A program made the position numbers and the translations under genes. Below are positions 6,506-15,445 of a stretch of 35,989 nucleotides of DNA, piece by piece. The stretch is from contig NZ_JAVYIM010000007.1 in NCBI RefSeq assembly GCF_035968265.1, positions 1-35,989 on the forward strand, read 5' to 3'. This DNA comes from Nitrosarchaeum sp. (GTDB lineage: Archaea; Thermoproteota; Nitrososphaeria; Nitrososphaerales; Nitrosopumilaceae). How positions within the stretch are numbered: the first letter of the stretch is position 1; each line of letters starts with the position of its first letter. The notes beneath the pieces were generated by a model, which saw only the letters and a program-made list of their open reading frames with translations, was not told where the DNA came from and did not search any database.

Positions 6506-9249
6506 GAATCCCAGAATCCACGAGTTACAACATATTGTCTTTCTGCCTCATAAATTTGCTTAAAGATGTGTTCATCATCGATCATGTTTCGTAATATTCT
6601 AGCAGCAGTATCAGCCCCTACTCCATATCCAGACATCACAGTTATCGCAATTTTTCCAAAATTTTCTATTAAAGAAGATACCTTCCAGGCTCGATCAAAT
6701 CGATGTTTTTCATCTAAAGTTAGTTTTTTTCCTTCAAATTTTTTTCGTATTATTTTTGGAAGTTCATAATCTGAATAAAAAGTTGCAGTTATTTGTCGAG
6801 CTTTACAATAAGGACAGATCAATGTATTTTTTACCTCATTTGTCTCCATTACTCTTTCCCATTTTCCACATCGTGCACAGATAAGACGATGCTTTGTCTT
6901 TGCTAATCTTGTTTTTACAAGATCAATTATCCCCTTGTCAAGATTAGCAGGTGCTGAATAATATTTGGAGGTATGATCTAAAATTGGCTGAGCCAATTTT
7001 GAAAATTTATCTATTTCTAACCATGTAATTATAATTTCATTATCTCTAATTTTTTTTAATATTTTATCAGTGTTTTTAAGATCATATTTGTCATGAAATA
7101 ATTCACGCAATGCTTCTTTTACAAGAGATGTCTTTGCGTATCTCTCATATAAAAATCGGGCTGATTTTTTTTCATAAATTGCCCCTCTTCCAACTATTCC
7201 AAATTTTTTTGCAACACACCATGTCTTCCAGTTTACATTATGAGTTCCTGCTAATGATGCAGTTATAATCGAATAAAGATCATAATTGTCTTTTATGATT
7301 TCAGTGAAAAGTTTTTCAGAAATTCGTGATCTAGAAGATAAGACTATTCTATATCCATCTGAACGTGAATCAACTACAGAACCCAACATAGAAGATATCA
7401 TAGAAGAAAGCAGAGTAGATAGAGTTGAATTGACTTTAGTACCAAAACATGAATGTAACACTATAGAACCTTGTGAACGACTAGATTCTATGATAATGTT
7501 TTTTTCATCTGGAATTTCATTGAAATTTAATTCCTCAATGGTTTTATTGATTAATTTTAATGTGCCATTTTTTACCTTGCTACGAAATGTCCCAACTTTT
7601 TTTGCAGTGTTATAATCAATAGGAATGTTTTCTCCTTCCCAATATGGAACCGTTATACCCCCTCCTCTAAAGGGTTCGACATTTACCGAAAATGATTTTT
7701 CATCCACATTAAGTATTCTCCATTGTAAACCCTTTAAAACAAAAATATTTCCAGAATCCCCAAAATCACCTACAAATCTTTGATCTAAGGTACCAATGAT
7801 TTTTTTTCCAACACTATCAAACACTTTGAATTTAAGAATATCAGGAATTGTAGATAGATTTTCAAAATAATATTTAAAAGAGCGTCCTTTTTTCCAAAAT
7901 GTCATTTTTGTTCTATCAAAGAATATCAAATAATTAGAATCAAGTAAATCTAAAACTCCTAACAAGTCTTCTAATTGTAAATTTCTAAATGGGTACGCAT
8001 TGTTTACGGTTTCTAATGCTTGATTTACAGGAATCTCTCCTAATTGCATAGTCATTCCAACAAGATGATGTGCAAGCACATCAAGAGAGCCATCATGAAT
8101 TTTTTGTTCTTCGATAGAACCTTCTTTGATACGATCAAGTATTGCTCTTGCTTCAAATTCATCATCAGAATTATTTGTAATTATTAGTCCCTTAGCAGAA
8201 GCATCTCTATTATGTCTGCTACGACCAATTCTTTGGACTAATTTTGATACTTGTCTGGGAGAACCGTAATGAATGACTAGTTCAATTGAACCTATGTCTA
8301 ATCCTAATTCAAGTGAAGATGTACAAACCACAATTCCATGTTTTCCTTCTCTTAATGAAATCTCTGTATCTTCTCTTACTTCCTTTGATAATGATCCATG
8401 ATGTAATTCTATGTTGATAGATGATTTTTCTTTTAATATGGAAGCTAAAAATTCAGCTTCACCTCTTGTGTTAGTAAAAAGAAGTATAGGGGAATCTAAA
8501 TTTAGTTCTGAAACATGCTCAATTATTTTATCTGCAACATCTGAAATTGTTCCATTGACAAATTTCACTTCAACATCATATTTTCGAACAGAGGTATCTC
8601 TGATAATCTGACATTTTCGTTTAGTTCCTACTACAAATTTACCAGCCTCTTCAAAATTACCAACTGTTGCAGATAATCCAATTTTTGTAAGACAGTGTTT
8701 TGAATTAAGTTGTAAACGTTCTATACTTAATGATAGTTGAGATCCTCGTTCACTAGCAAGGAGTTCATGTACTTCATCAATAATGATCCATTCTAGTTCA
8801 GATAATGCATCTAACATCTTTAATTGTGTAAGAAGAATAACCAAAGTTTCTGGAGTTGTTATAAGAATATCAGGAGGGTTTTCGGTGATTTTTCGTCTTG
8901 CAGTTTGAGTTGTATCACCATGTCTAATTTCAATTGAAAGGTCAGAATGTTGAGCGTATTTTATGATCCTTCTAAAAACATCTCGATTAAGTGCTCGTAA
9001 TGGAGTTATGTAAAGAACTTTAATTTTTCCAGATTTTTTTGATTTTTTTACTAGAGAAAAAATTGGAATAACTGAACATTCTGTTTTACCTGAACCAGTT
9101 GGTGCAATTACCAAACAATCTCTTTTTTGTAAAATTATAGGAGAGGCTTTTTTCTGAATTTCAGTAAGAGTGGTAAATCCAAAATAATTAAACAGTGAAT
9201 TAATTGAATCAGGAATCTGATTCTTTTGTATTTGATCGGGATCTTTCAT
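6502..9249 (-). CDS. lhr: Lhr-type superfamily 2 DNA helicase with C-terminal zinc motif
   Basis: 915 residues. The N-terminal helicase core has motif I APTGSGKT (49-56), motif Ia TPLRALNRD, motif II DEVH (158-161), motif III SAT (193-195), and motif VI QRIGRSRHN at about 340. Beyond the RecA domains is the long Lhr-core extension (winged helix and beta-sheet region). Near the C-terminus is a zinc ribbon with Cys 791, 794, 812 and 815. The family unwinds branched or RNA:DNA hybrid substrates in repair. The final part (GYGVGADTAARIL) looks like a helix-hairpin-helix DNA-binding segment. It is followed on the opposite strand by RPA, and a RadB-like ATPase lies upstream on the same strand, so the local theme is DNA repair. 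ATG 9249. Confidence 0.9.
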   Translation of the reverse strand: MKDPDQIQKNQIPDSINSLFNYFGFTTLTEIQKKASPIILQKRDCLVIAPTGSGKTECSVIPIFSLVKKSKKSGKIKVLYITPLRALNRDVFRRIIKYAQHSDLSIEIRHGDTTQTARRKITENPPDILITTPETLVILLTQLKMLDALSELEWIIIDEVHELLASERGSQLSLSIERLQLNSKHCLTKIGLSATVGNFEEAGKFVVGTKRKCQIIRDTSVRKYDVEVKFVNGTISDVADKIIEHVSELNLDSPILLFTNTRGEAEFLASILKEKSSINIELHHGSLSKEVREDTEISLREGKHGIVVCTSSLELGLDIGSIELVIHYGSPRQVSKLVQRIGRSRHNRDASAKGLIITNNSDDEFEARAILDRIKEGSIEEQKIHDGSLDVLAHHLVGMTMQLGEIPVNQALETVNNAYPFRNLQLEDLLGVLDLLDSNYLIFFDRTKMTFWKKGRSFKYYFENLSTIPDILKFKVFDSVGKKIIGTLDQRFVGDFGDSGNIFVLKGLQWRILNVDEKSFSVNVEPFRGGGITVPYWEGENIPIDYNTAKKVGTFRSKVKNGTLKLINKTIEELNFNEIPDEKNIIIESSRSQGSIVLHSCFGTKVNSTLSTLLSSMISSMLGSVVDSRSDGYRIVLSSRSRISEKLFTEIIKDNYDLYSIITASLAGTHNVNWKTWCVAKKFGIVGRGAIYEKKSARFLYERYAKTSLVKEALRELFHDKYDLKNTDKILKKIRDNEIIITWLEIDKFSKLAQPILDHTSKYYSAPANLDKGIIDLVKTRLAKTKHRLICARCGKWERVMETNEVKNTLICPYCKARQITATFYSDYELPKIIRKKFEGKKLTLDEKHRFDRAWKVSSLIENFGKIAITVMSGYGVGADTAARILRNMIDDEHIFKQIYEAERQYVVTRGFWDS

Positions 9250-9325
9250 AAACTATTACGCCAGCTAGGCCAAGTACAAATAACACTACAGTGATTATTG
9301 GAATTGAATCAAATATTCCTGCCAT
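9209..9325 (-). CDS. Putative 38-residue single-pass membrane peptide overlapping lhr
   Basis: A short reading frame starting at the ATG at 9325, 22 bp after the radB-like stop, and ending in TGA at 9209-9211. The translation opens MAGIFDSIPIITVVLFVL and continues GLAGVIVYERSRSN. That gives a short N-terminus, one strongly hydrophobic helix (about residues 8-26) and a polar, positively charged tail. It overlaps the first 41 nt of the helicase gene in another frame. It fills the otherwise empty gap between radB-like and lhr. No strong Shine-Dalgarno is visible. The well-formed membrane helix plus charged tail favours a real gene, but a chance frame is possible. Confidence 0.45.
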   Translation of the reverse strand: MAGIFDSIPIITVVLFVLGLAGVIVYERSRSNTKESDS

Positions 9326-9347
9326 TGCTAAACTTTATGATTGATAG

Positions 9348-10007
9348 TTAAATATCTTCAGGATAATCAGATAGACCTGCAGGAAGAATCTTGTAAGAAA
9401 ATTGAGTCTTATGAAGAAGCCATCTAATTTCTCCATGAAATTTTGAAGATGTTTTTGTGAGTTTTATTTTAATATGCGTGAGTGGATCAATAGCAGTTCT
9501 CATATTTTCCATTTCTATACCTTCTATGTTTCTAATCATATTAGTAATAACAATAGGAATTTTCTTATTGATTGCAACAAGCGATAGATTATGGATGTAT
9601 TTGAAAAATATAGAATTTTTTTCAAAGATTGCATTATCATTTGGATATTCGTATGAAAACAAATCAGTGATATTATCAATTACAATTAGAGAAAAGTTTG
9701 AGTTATTCATGACATCAATGGATTTTATCTGCTCAGATGTATTAGTAATTCTTGAAACTGTTATTTTTTCAAGAATATCAAATGTTAAATTTTGTTGTTT
9801 TTGAATTTCAAGAATTCGTTCAGGTCTGAAACTGCCTGTTGTATCTTGATAAAGAACATTACCTCCATTTTTTATTGCATTGATGCAGATTTGAAATAAT
9901 AGTTGAGTCTTACCAGTTCCACTTCCCCCATAAATGTCAGTAATTACACCATCAGGTATTCCACCAGATAAAAAATCGTCTAATTTTTGTAATCCTGTAG
10001 AGATCAT
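9348..10007 (-). CDS. RadB-like RecA-family ATPase
   Basis: 219 residues, a minimal RecA/RadA core without the N-terminal helix-hairpin-helix domain of RadA, which is the RadB size. It opens MISTGLQKLDDFLSGGIPDG, as RadA/RadB/KaiC cores do. Walker A is GGSGTGKTQ (27-35), QDTTGSFRPERI (54-65) matches the conserved RadA/RadB 'T...F.PER' region, and Walker B is FSLIVID (105-111). RadB paralogs assist homologous recombination together with RadA. The KaiC family is the alternative. It is probably co-transcribed with lhr downstream (98 bp gap holding the small membrane ORF). ATG 10007. Confidence 0.8.
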   Translation of the reverse strand: MISTGLQKLDDFLSGGIPDGVITDIYGGSGTGKTQLLFQICINAIKNGGNVLYQDTTGSFRPERILEIQKQQNLTFDILEKITVSRITNTSEQIKSIDVMNNSNFSLIVIDNITDLFSYEYPNDNAIFEKNSIFFKYIHNLSLVAINKKIPIVITNMIRNIEGIEMENMRTAIDPLTHIKIKLTKTSSKFHGEIRWLLHKTQFSYKILPAGLSDYPEDI

Positions 10008-10116
10008 TTAGTTAATCATCTAAAAATGATGAAAAAATTTAAAGAATTTCATAATTCACAAAAGAGGCAAGGCTTTTATTCTAGAAAACAACGTAAGCAA
10101 AACAAGTGAATAATTA

Positions 10117-10362
10117 GTGTCACAAACTAGTAGTGCAAAAAGGCCATTAACAACTCTTCAAAAAAGTACCAAGAAGAAAGTTACTGTAAGGCTGAAAAAT
10201 GAAGTTGAATACAAAGGAAAAATGGATAATGTTGATTCATACATGAATTTAATCATGACTGATGCAGAAGAATTCCACGACGGTAAAGTAATTGCAAATT
10301 ATGGTCGAGTGATTGTTAGAGGCAATAATGTACTGTTTATCAAACTAGAAAACGAACTCTAG
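10117..10362 (+). CDS. LSm (Sm-like) RNA-binding protein
   Basis: 81 residues starting at GTG. Sm1 motif covers about 21-52 ([30 protein letters not shown]) and Sm2 about 62-75 ([13 protein letters not shown]). Archaeal LSm proteins form heptameric rings that bind U-rich RNA. A short basic N-terminal extension precedes the fold. An A/T box TTTTATT near 10073-10079 would place transcription start about 14 nt before the GTG. metK begins 5 bp after its stop, so the two form an operon; LSm next to a metabolic gene is not functionally revealing. Confidence 0.95.
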   Translation: MSQTSSAKRPLTTLQKSTKKKVTVRLKNEVEYKGKMDNVDSYMNLIMTDAEEFHDGKVIANYGRVIVRGNNVLFIKLENEL

Positions 10363-10367
10363 GGGTT

Positions 10368-11534
10368 ATGACTAATAATTTTCTATTTACATCAGAATCA
10401 GTTACTGAAGGTCATCCTGATAAGATATGTGATCAAATTTCAGATGCATTTTTAGATGAATTTCTTAAACAAGACCCCGATTCTAGAGTAGCAATTGAAA
10501 CAATGGTCACCACAGATTTTGTTGCTGTTGCAGGAGAAGTAACTTCAAATGCTAATTTTGACAAGAAATCTCAAGAGGCTTTAGTTAGAAAAATAATTAG
10601 AGAGATTGGATATGACAATAAAGATTTGATGTTTGATACTGAATCTTGTCAAGTTACATTAAAACTTCATTCTCAAAGTCCAGATATTAGTCAGGGTGTA
10701 ACTGCAACTAAAGAAAAAGAGCAAGGAGCAGGAGATCAAGGATTGATGTTTGGTTATGCTTCTAATGAAACAAAAGAATTAATGCCCATGCCAATATTGC
10801 TTGCACATAAATTAACACAAAAACTTGCCGAGGTTAGAAAAAACAAAGTTTTACCTTGGGTAAGACCTGATGGTAAATCACAAGTTTCTGTTAGATATGA
10901 AAATAACAAACCAACAAAAATTGAAACAATAGTTATTTCAACTCAACATGCACCTGAAATAACACAAGAACAAATATCAAAAGAAATCATAGATAAAGTA
11001 ATCAAGCCAGTTTTAGGAAATCTTTGGAATGATCAAATTAAAATTCACATTAATCCTACAGGAAAATTTGTAATTGGAGGTCCTCATGGAGATACCGGTC
11101 TTACAGGACGAAAAATAATTGTAGATAGTTATGGTGGATTTGGAAGACATGGTGGTGGAGCTTTTTCTGGAAAAGATCCCTCAAAAGTAGATAGATCAGC
11201 ATGTTATATGTGCAGATACATTGCCAAAAATATTGTTGCAGCGAATCTTGCTGAAAGATGTGAAGTTCAATTAGCTTATGCGATAGGAGTTGCCGAGCCA
11301 GTTTCACTATATGTCAATACGTTTGGATCCGGTAAAATTCCAGAAAAAGAAATTGAAGAGTTGGTTAGAAAGAATTTTGACATGAAACCATTTGGAATTA
11401 TCTCACAATTAGATTTGAAAAGACCAATTTACAGAAAGACAGCAGCGTATGGACATTTTGGAAGAAATGAGCCTGAATTTACTTGGGAAAAAACAGACAA
11501 GGCAGGCGTTTTAAAGAAGGCTGCCGGTCTTTAG
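10368..11534 (+). CDS. metK: S-adenosylmethionine synthetase, bacterial/eukaryotic type
   Basis: 388 residues, the bacterial MetK length. It starts [23 protein letters not shown] (GHPDK at 15-19), has [12 protein letters not shown] (about 118-129), [12 protein letters not shown] (about 238-249) and [17 protein letters not shown] (about 262-278). These are the ATP, methionine and metal-binding signatures of the common MAT family, not of the divergent archaeal MAT family found in many Euryarchaeota and Crenarchaeota. It makes SAM from ATP and methionine; the cobalamin-ring methyltransferases such as CbiD use SAM. A GGGG stretch just before the ATG may act as ribosome site. It overlaps the convergent epimerase gene by 24 bp. 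Confidence 0.96.
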   Translation: MTNNFLFTSESVTEGHPDKICDQISDAFLDEFLKQDPDSRVAIETMVTTDFVAVAGEVTSNANFDKKSQEALVRKIIREIGYDNKDLMFDTESCQVTLKLHSQSPDISQGVTATKEKEQGAGDQGLMFGYASNETKELMPMPILLAHKLTQKLAEVRKNKVLPWVRPDGKSQVSVRYENNKPTKIETIVISTQHAPEITQEQISKEIIDKVIKPVLGNLWNDQIKIHINPTGKFVIGGPHGDTGLTGRKIIVDSYGGFGRHGGGAFSGKDPSKVDRSACYMCRYIAKNIVAANLAERCEVQLAYAIGVAEPVSLYVNTFGSGKIPEKEIEELVRKNFDMKPFGIISQLDLKRPIYRKTAAYGHFGRNEPEFTWEKTDKAGVLKKAAGL

Positions 11535-12380
11535 AAGTTTTAGAATAGAAGAAAATTCAATTTTAGAGATATCTTTTAGTTTTTTATAATCTCCTTTAAA
11601 ATCACCAATTAGTAAATTTAGATCATCTACTCCAAATTCACCAGTAGGATTAGTAATAGCTTCATGGTAAACCGTTTCAAGGTTTATTTTTTTAATTTGA
11701 GTATTGGTTCCACGTGAAAATTCTTTAACGTATTTTTGAAAAGTGATCGATTCAGAACCTACAAGATCTAAAATCATTTTACTGAAATTATTTTGGGTTA
11801 AAGCATTGAAAATAATTTTAGTAACATCATCTATGTAAATAGGTTGAAGTGAATAATTACCTGAACCTGGAATTTGAATTTGACCTGTTTTAATTTGTTT
11901 TTTAAGATATTTTGTAAAATAATCATCTTTACCAACAATATAAGAGGGTCGAAATATCGTATAATTTAACTTAGAATCAATGATCAATTTCTCAGCCTTG
12001 TATTTTGAAATAAAATACCCTAATGAAGCATTTTTGGAAACGCCCAAGCCGCTGAAATAAATTATTTTTTTGATTTTTGATTTTTTACATAAATTAATTA
12101 TTTTTTTTGTGAGTTCGATATGAATTTGATTGTAATCGTTATCAATTGTTTGTTTTCCAATTCCAACTAAATGAATTAATGCATCTGAATTTTTTAATTT
12201 TGAAAAAATAACTTTTTCATCATAGTTTTTTGTAATAAATTTTGTTTCATTTTTAACTTTCTTAAAATCATGTCTTGAAATTGAGATTAATTTTACATCA
12301 TTATCAGATAGATATTTTCTGAGATTTTTTGCTATAAATCCAGTAGCACCAGTTACAACAACTCGCATATCTTTTTCCAT
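11511..12380 (-). CDS. NAD(P)-dependent epimerase/SDR family protein (NDUFA9-like atypical SDR)
   Basis: 289 residues with an N-terminal Rossmann fold: [15 protein letters not shown] (about 6-20) holds the extended-SDR TGxxGF/I motif. The active-site zone reads [12 protein letters not shown]...YFISKYKAE, where the YxxxK pattern is kept as YFISK, followed by FRPSYIVG. This resembles the atypical SDR group of complex-I NDUFA9/UDP-sugar epimerase-like proteins, where substrates are mostly unknown. ATG 12380 has a TATA-like box about 24 bp upstream; the ATG four codons in (12368) is the alternative. Its 3' end overlaps metK on the opposite strand. Confidence 0.82.
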   Translation of the reverse strand: MEKDMRVVVTGATGFIAKNLRKYLSDNDVKLISISRHDFKKVKNETKFITKNYDEKVIFSKLKNSDALIHLVGIGKQTIDNDYNQIHIELTKKIINLCKKSKIKKIIYFSGLGVSKNASLGYFISKYKAEKLIIDSKLNYTIFRPSYIVGKDDYFTKYLKKQIKTGQIQIPGSGNYSLQPIYIDDVTKIIFNALTQNNFSKMILDLVGSESITFQKYVKEFSRGTNTQIKKINLETVYHEAITNPTGEFGVDDLNLLIGDFKGDYKKLKDISKIEFSSILKLLKTGSLL

Positions 12381-12397
12381 AAATCCTGTATCTTTTA

Positions 12398-12410
12398 TTT
12401 TAAATATAAT
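12398..12410 (-). promoter_or_regulatory. Putative TATA box for the epimerase-like gene
   Basis: Minus-strand TATATTTAAAAT, centred about 24 bp before ATG 12380. The 131-bp divergent region up to cbiD shows no clear second box at the right distance for cbiD, whose promoter I cannot place. Confidence 0.45.
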
Positions 12411-12511
12411 CTAAGAAATGTCACTAGAAACGCAAAAAATGTAGTATAAGTTCTATCTCAAAAAGTAAGATTCAAAACAAATCAAAGAAGAGTTAATACA
12501 TCAAATTAGGC

Positions 12512-13606
12512 ATGATTAGCGTGGACGAAATAAAAAAAGAAAATCTTCGAACTGGATATACTACTGGAACTTCTGCAGCAGCAGCAGCTAAAGCCGGATT
12601 ATTATCCATAATTAATCAATCAAAAATTGAAAGTGTTGATGTCAAATTACCTAAAGGTAGTTTTATCAAAATTTGTATTCATCAATGCCAATTTGATAAA
12701 AACAAGTCTACATGTTCTGTGATTAAGGATGGAGGAGATGATCCTGATGTTACTCACGGTGCAGAAATAATAGTAGAGTTATCATTAACTGAAAAGTTAA
12801 ACGATATAGAGATTGATGGTGGAGAGGGAGTTGGAATTGTAACTAAACCAGGATTAGGTCTTGAATTAAACAAGGCTGCAATTAATCCAGTACCAAAAAA
12901 AATGATTAAAGAGAATCTGAAAGAAATTTTAGACAAACATCATTTGAAAACAGGAGTCAAAGTAATAATTTCTGTACCAAAAGGACGAGAATTAGGTCCT
13001 AAAACAGATAATCCAAGAATTGGTATTTTAAATGGAATCTCAATTTTAGGAACAAGTGGAATTGTAATACCATTTTCAACTGCATCGTATGCAGCTTCAA
13101 TTAGACAAAATCTGGATGTGTCAATTGCGATGGGTAATGACATAGTTGTTCTTACTACAGGTGGAAGAAGTGAGGATTTTGCAAAAAAGATTGTTGATTT
13201 ACCAGAACATTGTTTTATACAAATGGGAGATTTTTCTGGATACACAATACAACAATGTGCTAGAAAAAATATCAAAAAGGCATACATTGTAGGGTTTATT
13301 GGAAAATTAGCTAAAATGGCTGCAGGTGTAAAACAGACACATGTTAAAGGGTCCAAAGTCGATATGAATTTCTTGGCAGAATTAGCGAGAAAATGTAATG
13401 CTAGCGAAAAGATTATTGATGACATTAAGAAGGCAAATACAGCCAGACATGTGTCTGAAATTGTCATGGAAAATAATGTAAAAGGCTTTTTTGATGAAAT
13501 ATGTAATGAGACATTTCAACATATGAGAAAGCACTCTGAAGAAAAGGTCCCATTAGATGTGATATTATTTGATTTTGATGGAAATATTTTGGCTAGAAAG
13601 TTCTAG
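12512..13606 (+). CDS. cbiD: Cobalt-precorrin-5B (C1)-methyltransferase CbiD
   Basis: 364 residues. The N-terminal LRTGYTTGTSAAAAAKAG is the CbiD signature, followed by the PKG loop, DGGDDPDVTHGAEI (about 73-86), GGEGVGIVTKPGLGL (about 103-117) and NPVPKKMI. The central region has PKGRELGPKTDNPRIGILNGISILGTSGIV, also diagnostic. It is the SAM-dependent C1 methyltransferase of the cobalt-early (CbiD) cobalamin route, acting on cobalt-precorrin-5B in the cytoplasm. It heads the plus-strand run cbiD-cbiG-cbiX-cbiC; cbiG begins 37 bp after its stop. Confidence 0.96.
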   Translation: MISVDEIKKENLRTGYTTGTSAAAAAKAGLLSIINQSKIESVDVKLPKGSFIKICIHQCQFDKNKSTCSVIKDGGDDPDVTHGAEIIVELSLTEKLNDIEIDGGEGVGIVTKPGLGLELNKAAINPVPKKMIKENLKEILDKHHLKTGVKVIISVPKGRELGPKTDNPRIGILNGISILGTSGIVIPFSTASYAASIRQNLDVSIAMGNDIVVLTTGGRSEDFAKKIVDLPEHCFIQMGDFSGYTIQQCARKNIKKAYIVGFIGKLAKMAAGVKQTHVKGSKVDMNFLAELARKCNASEKIIDDIKKANTARHVSEIVMENNVKGFFDEICNETFQHMRKHSEEKVPLDVILFDFDGNILARKF

Positions 13607-13643
13607 TAGCAAGGTATTTTATTTAATTTGAGAGGTTTTAACT

Positions 13644-14696
13644 GTGGATAAAGTTTCAGTTCTTGCCATTACCAAAAACGGGATAAAAACAGGGATGGAA
13701 TTAAAAAAACATTTTCCAAGTTGGGAGATTTTTGCACCATCCAAATTTTCAGACAGTAATAAAAAAGTAATCTGGTATTCAGACTCTACAACAGAAAAAA
13801 TTGTCGAGTTATTTAAAAATAGTAATGCAATCATTTGTTTATTTTCTTTAGGTGCAGTAATTAGATTAATTGCACCATATTTGAAAGATAAAAAAACAGA
13901 TCCGGCTGTAATTGTTATTGATGATAAAACAAGTTTTGTAATTAGCGTATTATCAGGGCATTTAGGAGGAGCAAATGAATTAACTCAGATAATTGCTCAA
14001 AAGCTTAATGCTATACCAGTAATCACTACTGCAGCCGATGTCAATAAAACAATTGCAGTTGATCTAGTAGGAAGAGAATTTGGCTGGAAGATAGAAGATG
14101 ATTCCACAGTGACAAAAATTAGTGCGCTTATGGTAAATGAAGAAAAGATTGGAATTTTTCAAGATGCAGGCAAAAGAAATTGGATGAAAGAATTTCCAAA
14201 AAATGTAAAAATTTATCAGAGTTTAGAAGAAATGGAAAAATCTGACTCTAAAGGATATCTTATAATTTCTGATAAAGTCTTAGAAGGAGATTTTCTCAAA
14301 AATTCTGTAGTTTACAGACCTCCAAGTCTTGTGGTAGGAATTGGATTGCATTGGGATACATCTAAGGAAAACATCAAGGAGGGTTTGGACTTTTGTTTAC
14401 AAAAATTCAAACTTAGTGAAAAATCTATTTCAAAATTAGTCTCAATTAAAAAACCTGAAGATGTTAAGGGACTAGTTGATATTGGAAAAGAAATGGGAAT
14501 TATTGTGGAATATGTAAATAGAGAAGATTTGGCAGAGGTATCTACACCTAATCCTTCAGATACAGTCAAAGCGTTTGAAGGGACAGCTAGTGTATCAGAG
14601 GCTGCAGCAATCAAAGTTTCTGGAGGTAAATTAATTGTTGAAAAACAGAAATTTCCACCAAATTTGACTATAGCTATAGCGAGGATAACAGATTGA
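13644..14696 (+). CDS. cbiG: Cobalt-precorrin-5A hydrolase CbiG
   Basis: 350 residues from a GTG start. The N-terminal CbiG domain includes GAVIRLIAPYLKDKKTDPAVIVID (about 70-93), then SGHLGGANELT (about 109-119), GRKFGW-like GREFGWKIED and the mid-region PPSLVVGIGLHWDTS. The C-terminal CbiG domain ends with the conserved EVSTPNPSDTVKAFEGTASVSEAAA (about 304-328). CbiG opens the delta-lactone of cobalt-precorrin-5A, releasing acetaldehyde, immediately before the CbiD step. Its stop overlaps the TTG start of the next gene (TTGA), showing tight coupling. Confidence 0.95.
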   Translation: MDKVSVLAITKNGIKTGMELKKHFPSWEIFAPSKFSDSNKKVIWYSDSTTEKIVELFKNSNAIICLFSLGAVIRLIAPYLKDKKTDPAVIVIDDKTSFVISVLSGHLGGANELTQIIAQKLNAIPVITTAADVNKTIAVDLVGREFGWKIEDDSTVTKISALMVNEEKIGIFQDAGKRNWMKEFPKNVKIYQSLEEMEKSDSKGYLIISDKVLEGDFLKNSVVYRPPSLVVGIGLHWDTSKENIKEGLDFCLQKFKLSEKSISKLVSIKKPEDVKGLVDIGKEMGIIVEYVNREDLAEVSTPNPSDTVKAFEGTASVSEAAAIKVSGGKLIVEKQKFPPNLTIAIARITD

Positions 14697-15445
14697 AACG
14701 TGGATTTTTACTAATTGATAGGGGTAGTAGAGAAAGAGAGGCATCTGAAGAATTAGAAGTAATTTGTAATGCCGTTAAAGCAAAAGGAAATTATGTCTTC
14801 ACAGAGTATTGTTTTCTAGAAGTAGAACCACCGTATATTGAAGACGGTATTGCAAAATGTCTAAAACAGGATATTGATCATTTAACAATAGTTCCATATT
14901 TTCTATATCCTGGTAAGAAAGTAAAAAATGCAGTTACAGATGTGATGAAATTTCAAAAAGATACTAAAGTAAAATTTGTGGTCACAAAACCAATGAGCAT
15001 GCATAAAACTTTGATTGATTTGGTTGAAAATAGAATATCTTCAACTATACAAGAAAATAACATTATAATTCCTAAAAAGAATGTTGATGTATTAATTATT
15101 GGACATGGTAGTAAAGATCCTAATGCACAAATGTCAATGGACTATGTTGTAGAAGGATTAAAAGGAAATTATAGAAATGTAAGTAGATGTTGGTTAGAGA
15201 TAGAACAGCCAGATATTGTAGAAGGTATTAAGAATTGTGAAAAAAATAATCCAGAGATTCTCATAATTGTATTTTATTTCTTACATGAAGGTGCTCATGT
15301 CAAAACTGATATCAATAATGATCTTTTACCGGCACTAAAAAACTCCAGTATCAAAAACACATACATTACAAAACATTTAGGAGCTGATGAAAAAATGATA
15401 GATTTGATATTAGAAAGAGCAAGAGAGGTAGAGAATGCAAACTAA
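14693..15445 (+). CDS. cbiX: Two-domain CbiX-type sirohydrochlorin cobaltochelatase with a degenerate N-terminal half
   Basis: 250 residues made of two tandem CbiX modules (about 1-120 and 132-248). Class II chelatases insert Co(II) into sirohydrochlorin using two histidines, one in a GHGS loop and one in a G-x-H-V loop. The C-terminal half has both: IIGHGSKD (His138) and FLHEGAHVKTDI (His202). At the matching places the N-terminal half has LIDRGSRE (Arg10) and FLYPGKKVKNAV (Lys76), so both metal ligands are lost. In well-known two-domain CbiX/SirB proteins the active site is in the N-terminal half, so the arrangement here is reversed. The TTG start overlaps the cbiG stop. Its 3' end overlaps cbiC by 11 bp. 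Confidence 0.88.
   Translation: MKRGFLLIDRGSREREASEELEVICNAVKAKGNYVFTEYCFLEVEPPYIEDGIAKCLKQDIDHLTIVPYFLYPGKKVKNAVTDVMKFQKDTKVKFVVTKPMSMHKTLIDLVENRISSTIQENNIIIPKKNVDVLIIGHGSKDPNAQMSMDYVVEGLKGNYRNVSRCWLEIEQPDIVEGIKNCEKNNPEILIIVFYFLHEGAHVKTDINNDLLPALKNSSIKNTYITKHLGADEKMIDLILERAREVENAN

Noticed and set aside
10021..10060. ATGATGA sequence as C box of a C/D guide RNA
   Set aside because: No CTGA D box at a suitable distance and no terminal pairing; it is also common in A/T-rich DNA.
12381..12511. Cobalamin riboswitch upstream of cbiD
   Set aside because: No conserved B12-box-like sequence was seen, the spacer is only 131 bp, and such riboswitches are bacterial.
12940..13467. 175-codon minus-strand frame opposite cbiD
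   Set aside because: It lies wholly inside cbiD, whose family motifs are continuous across the region. The antisense translation has no recognisable domain.
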